DNA of 64,000 nt from Bin87 sp034420475 (GTDB lineage Bacteria; Chloroflexota; Dehalococcoidia; Lucifugimonadales; UBA3495), in assembly GCA_034420475.1 (NCBI GenBank), contig DAOULH010000089.1:1-64000 (forward strand). The letters are read 5' to 3'. The position numbers and the translations under genes are program-made. Below, piece after piece: positions 17,435-24,898 of the stretch. Numbering within the stretch: the first letter of the stretch is position 1; each line of letters opens with the position of its first letter. The notes beneath the pieces are model-generated. The model was not told the origin of the DNA, did no database searches, and was given only the letters and a program-made list of their open reading frames with translations.

Positions 17435-17464
17435 CGCCCCCGTCCGGCAAGGACGGGGGCGTTT
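17435..17464 (+). terminator. GC-rich hairpin terminator
   Basis: GCCCCCGTCC and GGACGGGGGC (10-bp stem, GGCAA loop) are followed by GTTTGGG, 27 bp after the stop of the 83-residue gene. The MITE-like element at 17469 is inserted directly beyond it. Confidence 0.65.
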
Positions 17465-17468
17465 GGGT

Positions 17469-17644
17469 GTAACCGTTCAGAGTTGCGGGGGAAGTGTCAT
17501 TGCGAGCGCAGCGCGGCAATCCCGGCGGTGTAGGGGAGTCCTTGGTGTAGGGGAGTCCTTCGGGGCAACGTCGCGGCTACGGCGTCGGGATTGCCACGGC
17601 GCCAGCGCCTCGCAATGACAACCTCCTGGATTCTGAACAGTCAC
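17469..17644. mobile_element. MITE-like palindromic element, copy 1, with 9-bp target duplication
   Basis: Left end GTAACCGTTCAGAGTTGCGG and right end GATTCTGAACAGTCAC are inverted. Inside are the complementary TCATTGCGAGCGCAG and CGCCTCGCAATGACA arms. The 9-bp CGTTTGGGT occurs directly before (17460-17468) and directly after (17645-17653) the element, as expected for a transposition target duplication. An internal GTAGGGGAGTCCTTGGT block is tandemly duplicated near 17532. No coding capacity. The second full copy is at 44974-45133. Confidence 0.82.
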
Positions 17645-17697
17645 CGTTTGGGTGTTCGGGTTGCTGCGCCGGCCGCCCGTGGTTATACTGCGGCATC

Positions 17698-18387
17698 ATG
17701 GCGATCAATCCTGACGATTTCCCGCCGGGAACCTACCACGAACTGCCGCTGTTCCCCCTGAACAACGTGGTGCTCTTCCCCGGTATGCCGTTGCCGCTCC
17801 ACATCTTTGAGGAGCGGTACAAGGCGATGATCGGCGACTGCATCGAACGGGACGAACCGTTCGGAGTGCTGCTCATCAGGGAAGGCAACGAGGTGGGCGA
17901 ACCCGCCGAACCGCATTCCATCGGCACCACGGCGCGGGTCTCGCAGGTCCAGCGCCTTCAGGAAGGGCGTCTGAATATTCTGACCCGCGGCGAAACCCGT
18001 TTCGAGCTGCTGCAAACCGTGCAGACGGTGCCGCATCTGGTCGGGTTGGTCCGGTTTCTGGAAGAAGACGAGGGTGATGTTTCCGCGACGGCGGTAGCCA
18101 ACGTGCGGGAACAGTTCATCCAATTGCAGCGTCAACTCACCGCCATGGCCGGTGGTTGGGATCGGGAGGTTACGGTTCCCGACGAGCCCATCGCTCTGGC
18201 CCGCATCGCCTCGGCCACCCTGGCCGTCAGCCTGCCGCTGCCCCCCGACGTGCGGCAATCCCTGTTGGAAACCCCCACCGCCGGCGGACAGCTGGAAAAG
18301 TTGCAGACCCTGATGCGGCAGGCCAACCGCATCGTCGCGGAACAGGCAGAGCAGAACACGCCATTCAAAGGGCCGCGCCTGAACTGA
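17698..18387 (+). CDS. Lon N-terminal-like (LON substrate-binding domain) protein
   Basis: 229 residues consisting of the Lon substrate-binding domain alone. Diagnostic blocks are ELPLFPLNNVVLFPGMPLPL, HIFEERYKAMIGDCI, FGVLLIREG and IGTTARVSQVQRLQEGRLNI, and the helical second half contains LAVSLPLPPDVRQSLLE. No AAA+ or protease domain follows. Stand-alone proteins of this kind are widespread; they probably bind unfolded protein, but their role is unclear. The start ATG 17698 gives the usual N-terminus. Confidence 0.9.
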   Translation: MAINPDDFPPGTYHELPLFPLNNVVLFPGMPLPLHIFEERYKAMIGDCIERDEPFGVLLIREGNEVGEPAEPHSIGTTARVSQVQRLQEGRLNILTRGETRFELLQTVQTVPHLVGLVRFLEEDEGDVSATAVANVREQFIQLQRQLTAMAGGWDREVTVPDEPIALARIASATLAVSLPLPPDVRQSLLETPTAGGQLEKLQTLMRQANRIVAEQAEQNTPFKGPRLN

Positions 18388-18398
18388 CCCGTCGGCGT

Positions 18399-19154
18399 TC
18401 ACTCCGTTGACTGCTGGCGACGCAATTTCTCGCGCAGCTGGCGCGCTTCTTCCTCGGCTTGTTCGGCCCGAGTTTCGGCCTGTTCGGCGCGAGATTCGGC
18501 TCGTTCGGCGCGGGTTTCGGCGTCGGCCAACGCTTCCAACGCTTCTACGAGGTCCGGCAGATATTCCCGCGTAGCCGGGTCCCAGAACCGCAGCTGGCGG
18601 TTTTCCCAGTGCAACTCCAGCCCCAGGCTGGGACTGTGGCCCCGCACCAGGCCATCGTCGTCGTAGTCGATTGGCAGGGGCCGGTACACGCCGTCTGCCA
18701 ACACTTCGCCGGCCAGCGGGGCATCGTGCCACCGCCCGCCGCTGGGGTCGAACCGCCAGTATTCCCTGACCTCCAGGCGCGCGTAGATGTCGCGTTTCGC
18801 GGTGTAGTCGTGCCGGCCGGTGCTCGGCGATCCCACTTCCAGCACGAAGTCCGGCGGCTGCCCGACTTCGCTGATGACGTATCCGTTGGCTTCTTCAATG
18901 AGTTGAGCGGGAAAGGGGAGATCAAAGGCTGCCACGCAGTCGGGGCGGGGCGAGCGGCGAGCGTCGCGGGCCTCAAGGCAAAGATAGCCCTCTCCCGACA
19001 CCAGGGTGTTGGGCTGGCGACGGTAGTGGCTGCGCAGAACCTGATCGATCCGTGCGATGTGGGGGCGCTGTTTCATGCCGTCAGGAAGCGGGGGCGGGTC
19101 CGGCAGTTCCGTGAGATTGGGATAGGCAGTGGCCGGCCGTGGTTTCGTGGTCAT
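18399..19154 (-). CDS. Uma2-family (DUF820) PD-(D/E)XK nuclease-like protein with coiled-coil tail
   Basis: 251 residues. The Uma2 core covers about 30-190: SPRPDCVAAFD, PPDFVLEVGSPSTGRHD and KRDIYARLEVREYWRFDP contain the acidic and lysine positions of the nuclease-like active site. From residue 200 on, a strongly helical ETRAERAESRAEQAETRA repeat forms a coiled coil, a common Uma2 appendage. ATG 19154 overlaps the TGA of the upstream substrate-binding gene by 4 bp (ATGA), so the two are translationally coupled. Uma2 proteins are very abundant in Cyanobacteria and Chloroflexota, but no cellular function is established. Confidence 0.88.
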   Translation of the reverse strand: MTTKPRPATAYPNLTELPDPPPLPDGMKQRPHIARIDQVLRSHYRRQPNTLVSGEGYLCLEARDARRSPRPDCVAAFDLPFPAQLIEEANGYVISEVGQPPDFVLEVGSPSTGRHDYTAKRDIYARLEVREYWRFDPSGGRWHDAPLAGEVLADGVYRPLPIDYDDDGLVRGHSPSLGLELHWENRQLRFWDPATREYLPDLVEALEALADAETRAERAESRAEQAETRAEQAEEEARQLREKLRRQQSTE

Positions 19155-20092
19155 GGGGAACCTCCTTGGCCGGCGCCGTAAATGCGGCGCGCCCCCGCCT
19201 CCGGGATCATCCCGGCGAACAGTTCAGGGTGGATCATCTCGGCGAGTATCTCCAGGCCGGTAACGAGTCGGGGGCCGGACCGGCTGGTGTAGTTGCTGGC
19301 GTCGATGACGTACACGCGGTCGTTCTGCACCGCCGGCAGGGACGTCCATCCCTCTTTTTCCGTGAGCAGGGGGATGTCTTCCATGGCCCGGGGCACCTCA
19401 AACCCGCAGGGCATGACCACGATGACCTCCGGCTGGCTCTCGACGACTGCTTCCCACTCCAGGGGGAAAGAGCCCATCTCCTTGTCGCCGAAGCAGTTGG
19501 TTCCCCCGGCCAGTTCCACCATTTCCGGGACCCAATGCCCGCCGCACATCAGCGGGTCGGTCCATTCCAGGTGCAGCACCTTCGGGTGGGTGTCGGCCAG
19601 TTCGGCGCGTTGGGTCACGGCGTCGATGCGATCCTGCATCCGGGCCGTCACCTGCTCGGCGACGGACTCAGCGCCCGTGGCCCGGCCCACCCGGCGGACG
19701 TCTTCCAGCACGTCGCCAAGATACTGCGGGTCCAGCGACAGGACGGTGGGCTCCTTATCCATGTTGGCGGTGGACTCGGCGACCTGCCGAGAAGACACCG
19801 CTCAAACCTCGCAGATAGCCTGGGTGAGCAGCAGGTCCGGGTTGGCCGCGTCGAGGATGTCCTGATCGATGTGGTAGATACCGAGCCCCTCAGCGAGGCG
19901 CTCCGAAATCACGCGGCTGATCTCACCGCTGCTGGGCTGCGTGCCCTCGAAAACGCTGCGCACCACCCACGGCTTGTCTTTGGCCTGGGCCGGGTAGTCG
20001 CACTCGTGGGTTACGCCGTAGAGCTGGTCCTCCAGCCCCAATGCGTAAACAATCTCGGTGGCGGAGGGTAGGAAAGAACAGATTCGCATCAT
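19151..20092 (-). CDS. Cobalamin-binding-type ABC substrate-binding protein; candidate selenoprotein (UGA at 19802-19804)
   Basis: A BtuF/FecB-like protein that looks split by an in-frame TGA. The first part (MMRICSFLPSATEIVYALGL, THECDYPAQAK, LLLTQAICEV) and the second part (AVSSRQVAEST, LSLDPQYLGDVLEDV, WTDPLMCGGHWVPEM) are in the same frame and together give 313 residues, the normal family length. In family members I know, the junction reads CEVCAVS, so the TGA stands exactly at the second cysteine. A hairpin directly after the TGA (19767-19801) fits a bacterial SECIS. I therefore annotate one selenocysteine-containing protein. The alternative is a recent TGC-to-TGA nonsense mutation. No signal peptide and no ABC permease gene nearby. 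The Uma2 gene overlaps its stop. Confidence 0.72.
19767..19801 (-). promoter_or_regulatory. Candidate bacterial SECIS hairpin in the substrate-binding gene
   Basis: The 35 nt right after the UGA fold into a lower stem GCGGUG/CACCGC (6 bp), an asymmetric internal loop (UCUU/UC), an upper stem CUCGGC/GCCGAG (6 bp) and an apical loop AGGUC at nt 17-21 after the UGA. The E. coli fdhF SECIS has an AGGUCU loop at nt 18-23. All pairings are Watson-Crick. Confidence 0.65.
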
Positions 20093-20163
20093 GTCGCCTG
20101 CCTGTTAGTGACTGCGCGCATTGTAGCACCGTGACCGGGGCGACCCTATTGACCGGGGCGACC

Positions 20164-22161
20164 CTAGTCGCCCTCCCTCTGGGCAGCCGGCTCCGCGCCT
20201 TCCGGCGGCGGCGCCGGCGCCGGGCTGAACCGCTCGATGCGTTCTTCCAGGAACCGCCACAGGTCCTCGGTGGATTCTTCGGCGGCCTGAGCGGCGGCGG
20301 CAGCGCGCGCCTGCTGGACCGGCTGCGCGTCCGGATCGGCCCAGTGGTTGAAGGACGGGCTCTCCACGTCCATCGCCTCGAAGGCGCTGGACGCTGGCGG
20401 ATCGGTGCGCCGGGGAGCCGGAGGGGCGATGAACGTGTTGCGGAACACCGGCTGCAGGACGCGGTGGACGTGGAAGCCGGCAAACACCAGGGCGCCCGCT
20501 GACGCCAGCAGCAGGAACAACGACAACGGAACCGACAGGCTTCCCAGGGAGAAAAGCTGGATGATCAGCGGGAGCAGCAGCAGGACGCCGACGAGCAGAA
20601 ACGCCGTGGCCATGCCGTCGCGCAGCAGGGTGCGCAGGGTGTATCGCGCCGGCTGGCCCGCGGTCTCGCGCACTGTCGCGCGAACGGTCAGGTTGGCGAC
20701 CACCCGCAATTCCCGCCAGATGGCGATGGCGGCGGGAATGTTGATCCCCACCGTCGCGCCGCCCAGGATCACGCCCAGCAGGGTATGGGAAACCGAATCC
20801 GGTTCGGCCAGCAGGTCGGGCAGGGTATAGACCGCCGCAGTGCCGATGGCCGTGAGCACCGCGATGATGCAGATGTCGATGATGATGCGGCGCACCGAGT
20901 TTTTCAGCAGGCGTCCCGTTTCCCCGGGCAGCGAGAACGCGGCCCAGAATGATTGAATGCCCAGGAAGATCACCAGGTTGATGGCCAGGACTGCCGGCGG
21001 CGCGTGCCGTTCCAGCCAGTCGTACATGGGCGTCGCGATCTTCGAGGTCAGCGGCGCCAGGACCGCGGTGATCGCGGTGGCGATTGCCAACACGGGGGCT
21101 ACCACCGGACCCACCGCGGCATTGGTGGAGCTCAGGTGACCGATGGCCAGCGAAAACTCGCCCATCTGCGGCATTGTCATCCCGACCTGCACCGCGGTGC
21201 GCGACCGCCGTCCCGCCAATGTCGCTCCGATGGTGTTGGCCATGATCTTGCCGCCCATGAACACTCCCACCACCACCAGGGCCGGCACGATGTAGTCGTC
21301 CAGGGTTCGGTAGTCGATGAGCATACCTATTGAAAGGAAGAACAATGCGCCGAACATATCGCGCACCGGGTTGACCAGGCGCGTCACCCGGCCGGCGGCG
21401 TCGGTGTCGCCGATGACCACGCCGATCAGGAAGGCCCCGGCCGCCGCCGACAGTCCCAGGAACTCGGCCCCCAGCGCCAGGCCGAAGCAGCAGCCCAGTG
21501 AAGCCACCAGCAACGTCTCGTCGGACTGCATCCGGGAGAGGAACCGCATCAGGCGGGGCGCCAGCAGGGCGCCGAAAGCCAGGGCCGCGATGCAGAAGAT
21601 GCCCAGCTTGGCCGCCAGCCATCCCACGTCCGCCAGGTCGGTGGAACCCGTGGTCGCAATGCCGGCCAACAGGGTCAGCAGGATAACCGCGGCGAAGTCT
21701 TCCACCAGCAGGATGCCGACCACCGTTTGGCCCCATCCGGCGCGCAGGTTGCCGCTGTCCCGCAAACCCTTCAGCAGTATCGCCGAACTGCTGATGGCCA
21801 TGGCTCCGCCCAGGTACAGGGCGTTCGCCCCGGATATGCCCAGCAGCTTGTCGGCGATCAGCACTCCCAGGTAGGTCAGGGTCGAGATCTCCACCACCCC
21901 GATAACCAGCACGCGCAGACCGATTTCCTGGATGCGCCGCCAGCCCAGTTCGAGGCCGATACCGAACAGGAGGAGGATCAGCCCCAGCTCGGCCAGCAAT
22001 CCGATAGTGTCCAGATTGCTGATGACCGGGTGCGGCAGGGTGTACGGTCCGATCAGCAGCCCGGCAATGAGGTAGCCGAGTACGGGCGGCTGCCATACCA
22101 GCCGGGCCAAAGCCAACCCCACGGCCGCGATGGCCATGGCGATGGCGAAATCTTTCAACAA
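20164..22161 (-). CDS. CPA2-family (Kef-type) monovalent cation:proton antiporter
   Basis: 665 residues. Residues 1-385 form a Na+/H+ exchanger domain of about 12 helices with typical blocks: VLGYLIAGLLIGP, LLAELGLILLLFGIGLEL, SSSAILLKGL and PQMGEFSLAIG. After this come about five further hydrophobic helices (VLAINLVIFLGI, IIIDICIIAVLTAIGT, LLVGVLLLLPLIIQL) instead of a TrkA-N domain. The last 90 residues are hydrophilic and acidic with an Ala-rich stretch. It probably exchanges K+ or Na+ for protons. It lies between the two candidate selenoprotein genes, on the same strand. Confidence 0.9.
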   Translation of the reverse strand: MLKDFAIAMAIAAVGLALARLVWQPPVLGYLIAGLLIGPYTLPHPVISNLDTIGLLAELGLILLLFGIGLELGWRRIQEIGLRVLVIGVVEISTLTYLGVLIADKLLGISGANALYLGGAMAISSSAILLKGLRDSGNLRAGWGQTVVGILLVEDFAAVILLTLLAGIATTGSTDLADVGWLAAKLGIFCIAALAFGALLAPRLMRFLSRMQSDETLLVASLGCCFGLALGAEFLGLSAAAGAFLIGVVIGDTDAAGRVTRLVNPVRDMFGALFFLSIGMLIDYRTLDDYIVPALVVVGVFMGGKIMANTIGATLAGRRSRTAVQVGMTMPQMGEFSLAIGHLSSTNAAVGPVVAPVLAIATAITAVLAPLTSKIATPMYDWLERHAPPAVLAINLVIFLGIQSFWAAFSLPGETGRLLKNSVRRIIIDICIIAVLTAIGTAAVYTLPDLLAEPDSVSHTLLGVILGGATVGINIPAAIAIWRELRVVANLTVRATVRETAGQPARYTLRTLLRDGMATAFLLVGVLLLLPLIIQLFSLGSLSVPLSLFLLLASAGALVFAGFHVHRVLQPVFRNTFIAPPAPRRTDPPASSAFEAMDVESPSFNHWADPDAQPVQQARAAAAAQAAEESTEDLWRFLEERIERFSPAPAPPPEGAEPAAQREGD

Positions 22162-22423
22162 TCCGGCTGAGGCGTCGGTCAGGCCGGCTGCGAATATGGT
22201 AAGCGGGAACTCTATCTCAGAACCCCCTACTGAAAAATCTGGAGCCGGCGCAGGTCCGGCGTCGGCGCTGAATGGAGTGGCCGAGCCCGCGGGCTAGGCC
22301 TGGAGGCTATCGCGGCAACGCTTGATTCGAGCCTCGAATCTTGTTGCCCCCGCCGCTAGGCGAAATCGCCGGCGGGATGGGGGCAGATGTGTTGCCGCCC
22401 AGCGGCGCGGAATCCGATGGGCG

Positions 22424-22882
22424 CTACGCGGCGCGTCCGGCGTGCTTGGGCCGAGACTCGGCAACGAATTCGGCGGTTACGGAAGTGCTGGGGGTCGCCA
22501 CGGCGACCGAACCATAAAGCGGTCAACGCTTCTTCCACGTGTCCACCAGGTAGTTGCCCTGGTCGTCGTCCACGCCCCAGATCTTGAAGTGGATGCGCAC
22601 GTCGGCGTAAAGGCTCACGTCGCCGGGGGTTGCTTCCGAGTCCCGGAAGGCTTCGGCGGACACTTCCATGAAATCCACCGGAGCGTCGTCGGTGAGCGCG
22701 ATTCGCTCCACCATGTTCACGGCGCACGCGGTGATGCCGGACAGGAACAGTTCCCCGGCTCCCACGGCATCGCCGCCGCCATCATCGGCAACCCAGTGAT
22801 GCGTGCGGGCATTGCAGATCGCTCTGCCGTGGGTTCCCGAGCTGTACGTTTCCACGTGATAGGCCATTTCCAGTGCCATCAT
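22424..22882 (-). CDS. OsmC-family protein; candidate selenoprotein (UGA at 22523-22525)
   Basis: OsmC/Ohr proteins reduce organic peroxides with two cysteines. The first is present (LFLSGITACAVNMVER). The frame then hits TGA after YLVDTWKKR, which would truncate the protein just before the second catalytic position. Reading through gives PLYGSVAVATPSTSVTAEFV and stops at TAG 22424-22426, for 152 residues in all. Family members carry a conserved RCPxY motif there (KRRCPIY-like), so UGA replaces the catalytic cysteine. A hairpin lies at 22493-22508. Selenocysteine OsmC-like proteins are known in bacteria. The start could be the first ATG (22882) or the next one (22879), which is better spaced from GGGGG. 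Confidence 0.75.
22493..22508 (-). promoter_or_regulatory. Candidate bacterial SECIS hairpin in the OsmC gene
   Basis: Fifteen nt after the UGA, GGUCGC and GCGACC form a perfect 6-bp stem with a CGUG apical loop at nt 21-24. Bacterial SECIS elements typically show a short stem and a G near the start of a small loop at about this distance. Confidence 0.55.
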
Positions 22883-23000
22883 GCCCCCTTTTGGAGTAAC
22901 GCGCTCCGCAGATTTTCCCTATAGGGTGATATTGTCCCTTTACCGCCTAAATCATAAACTATGTGGGCTTCAACGCCAAGCGCGCAGATTAATTTTTTGG

Positions 23001-23726
23001 GTGGACGATAGATTGAACAACGCCAGACGGGAGACGTCGGATGAGGAGACGTCGGACGAGTTGTTGGGCGTCGTGGTGGTGGCTGCCGGGCGCAGCACCC
23101 GCATGGGCGGCGCCGACAAGACCTTCGTCGACGTGCTTGGAACTCCCCTGATTGCCCATACCCTTCGGCACATCGCAGCATCGGATGTGGTGGACCGGAT
23201 CGTGTTGGTTGTCTCCGCCGATGCGGTCCCCGACGGCGAGGCGATCGTGCAGGATTTGGGTATTCCCAAAATCGCTGCGGTTTGCGCCGGCGGCGCCCGC
23301 CGCCAGGATTCGGTTTTAGCCGGGCTGGTCGCCATGGGTAACCGGCGATGGGTGGCGATTCACGATGGAGCCCGGCCCTGCGTCACGCCCGATATTCTGG
23401 GTCGCGCGCTCCGTGAAGTTCGTGGATCGGGCGCCGCCATCGCCGCGGTGCCGGTCAAGGATACGATCAAGGTGGTGGACGACAAGCAGGTGATTTCGGC
23501 TACGCCCGACCGCGCGACCTTGTGGGCGGCGCAAACTCCGCAGGCTTTTGACTACCAAACCCTGCTGGACGCCCATCGCGCCGCGGATGTCGAATACACC
23601 GATGACGCGGCCATGGTCGAAGCTGCGGGCTACCGGGTCACGGTTTTCCGGGGTGATTATGACAATTTGAAGGTGACCACTCCGGAGGACTTGGATATGG
23701 TGAGTTTGCTGTTGGCGCGGGGATAA
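23001..23726 (+). CDS. ispD: 2-C-methyl-D-erythritol 4-phosphate cytidylyltransferase
   Basis: IspD makes CDP-methylerythritol in the MEP isoprenoid pathway. The nucleotide-binding loop VVVVAAGRSTRMGGADKTF, HDGARPCVT, IAAVPVKDTIKVV, LWAAQTPQAFDY and YTDDAAMVEAAG are all present. The start is uncertain: the open frame extends back to 22881, but that would overlap the divergent OsmC gene. GTG 23001 (about 241 residues) or TTG 23013 gives a normal family length. No strong ribosome-binding site is seen. It leads a plus-strand cluster with a small membrane protein, ispF and cysS. Confidence 0.92.
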   Translation: MDDRLNNARRETSDEETSDELLGVVVVAAGRSTRMGGADKTFVDVLGTPLIAHTLRHIAASDVVDRIVLVVSADAVPDGEAIVQDLGIPKIAAVCAGGARRQDSVLAGLVAMGNRRWVAIHDGARPCVTPDILGRALREVRGSGAAIAAVPVKDTIKVVDDKQVISATPDRATLWAAQTPQAFDYQTLLDAHRAADVEYTDDAAMVEAAGYRVTVFRGDYDNLKVTTPEDLDMVSLLLARG

Positions 23727-23882
23727 GCCGAAACTGTTGCAAATGGCATACAAGTTCGCTTGCAACATCACAATTAATGCGCCTAGGATATCAGACGGCG
23801 TCCATTGTCACCCGTGGGCGCGTGCATGTAGCAGTAAAATTCGCGTGTTTGGACAAAGGGTCTCGACAAGCGGAGGATCAGA

Positions 23883-24329
23883 ATGGCTGTCACCACCGTC
23901 AACCGGCGCTCTCGTTATGGGGAGTACGCTCAATTCCTGCGGCTGAGCGCTGACCGGCTGGACATGGCGGTAGCCCCGGGTCGGCTGGAGAATTTGCGCT
24001 CGAAAGTGAATGCCGAGCGCAATACATTCATGGTTTGGGTCATCATCTGGTCCATACTGGCGTTGATCTGCATCGCCCCGTTGGTGATGCTCCTGGTTGC
24101 CAAATTGGACTTTCCGGCGCCGGCTTATATCGCGGCCCAGAGCGATGCCCTGCTCCGCCATCTGTGGATCGGCCCCCCACCCACCAAAGCGGAATTCGTC
24201 GCGCACGGGTCGCTGCTGGCGTTTCTGGCGGCGATCGTGATCGGTTACGCGCCGATCATCGCCTACGGTGGCCCGCTGAACGACATCGAGCGCGCGCACC
24301 AGGCTCTCAAGTCCATCGAGCGCGGGTAG
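23883..24329 (+). CDS. Small two-helix membrane protein between ispD and ispF
   Basis: 148 residues, ATG 23883, preceded by GGAGGATCAGA. Residues 1-45 are a basic soluble segment. Transmembrane helices lie at about 50-73 (VWVIIWSILALICIAPLVML) and 108-125 (GSLLAFLAAIVIGYAPIIAY). The protein ends with a short charged helix. No family recognised. Its position between two MEP-pathway genes and the well-formed ribosome-binding site support a real gene, but a role in isoprenoid synthesis is not shown. Confidence 0.68.
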   Translation: MAVTTVNRRSRYGEYAQFLRLSADRLDMAVAPGRLENLRSKVNAERNTFMVWVIIWSILALICIAPLVMLLVAKLDFPAPAYIAAQSDALLRHLWIGPPPTKAEFVAHGSLLAFLAAIVIGYAPIIAYGGPLNDIERAHQALKSIERG

Positions 24330-24367
24330 GCGCGGCCCCCTTGCGGCCCGCCCCATCGAGTCCTGCG

Positions 24368-24847
24368 GTGCAGTATCGAGTAGGAACCGGAGCCGACGCC
24401 CATGCCCTCGCCGCTGGGCGCGCGCTGGTGCTCGGCGGCGTGTCGATTCCGCACCCCGCCGGCCTGGCCGGCCACAGCGACGGCGACGCGCTCAGCCACG
24501 CCGTGATCGACGCTCTGCTGGGCGCCGCCGGCGCCGGCGACATTGGCGCCCATTTCCCTCCCGGAGACCCGACCCTGGCCGGGATCAGCAGCCTGATACT
24601 GCTGGAGCGCACGGTTGGCGTACTGGCGGAGGGTGGTTGGTGCATCGCCAACGTTGATGCTACAATGCTGGCGCAACGTCCCCGGCTGTCGCCCCACGTG
24701 CCGCTGATGCGCCAGAACATCGCCACCGCACTTTCGGTCGAGCAGTCGCAGATCAGCGTCAAGGCCACCACCACCGATTACCTGGGATTCACCGGGCGGG
24801 AAGAGGGCATCGCGGCTGTAGCCGTGGCGCTGCTGTGCCGGCCCTGA
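24368..24847 (+). CDS. ispF: 2-C-methyl-D-erythritol 2,4-cyclodiphosphate synthase
   Basis: 159 residues from GTG 24368, the usual IspF length. It forms the cyclodiphosphate of the MEP pathway as a zinc-containing trimer. Visible metal and substrate sites are GTGADAHAL (D-x-H), LAGHSDGDALSHAVIDALLG and DIGAHFPPGD, and the C-terminal block VKATTTDYLGFTGREEGIAA is complete. The family usually has LGxxGRGEGI at the last site, and here FTGREEGI is close. It sits 38 bp after the small membrane protein and 51 bp before cysS. Confidence 0.95.
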   Translation: MQYRVGTGADAHALAAGRALVLGGVSIPHPAGLAGHSDGDALSHAVIDALLGAAGAGDIGAHFPPGDPTLAGISSLILLERTVGVLAEGGWCIANVDATMLAQRPRLSPHVPLMRQNIATALSVEQSQISVKATTTDYLGFTGREEGIAAVAVALLCRP

Positions 24848-24898
24848 CGCCGCACGTTATCCAACAGGCCGCAAACGCCATCGTCCATCCGGTTTAGT

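Noticed and set aside
20105..22096. 663-residue frame overlapping the antiporter on the same strand
   Set aside because: Arg/Gly/Pro-rich frame-shifted shadow of the membrane protein; lacks membrane helices.
22881..23000. N-terminal extension of ispD back to 22881
   Set aside because: It would overlap the divergent OsmC start, does not resemble IspD N-termini, and makes the protein too long.
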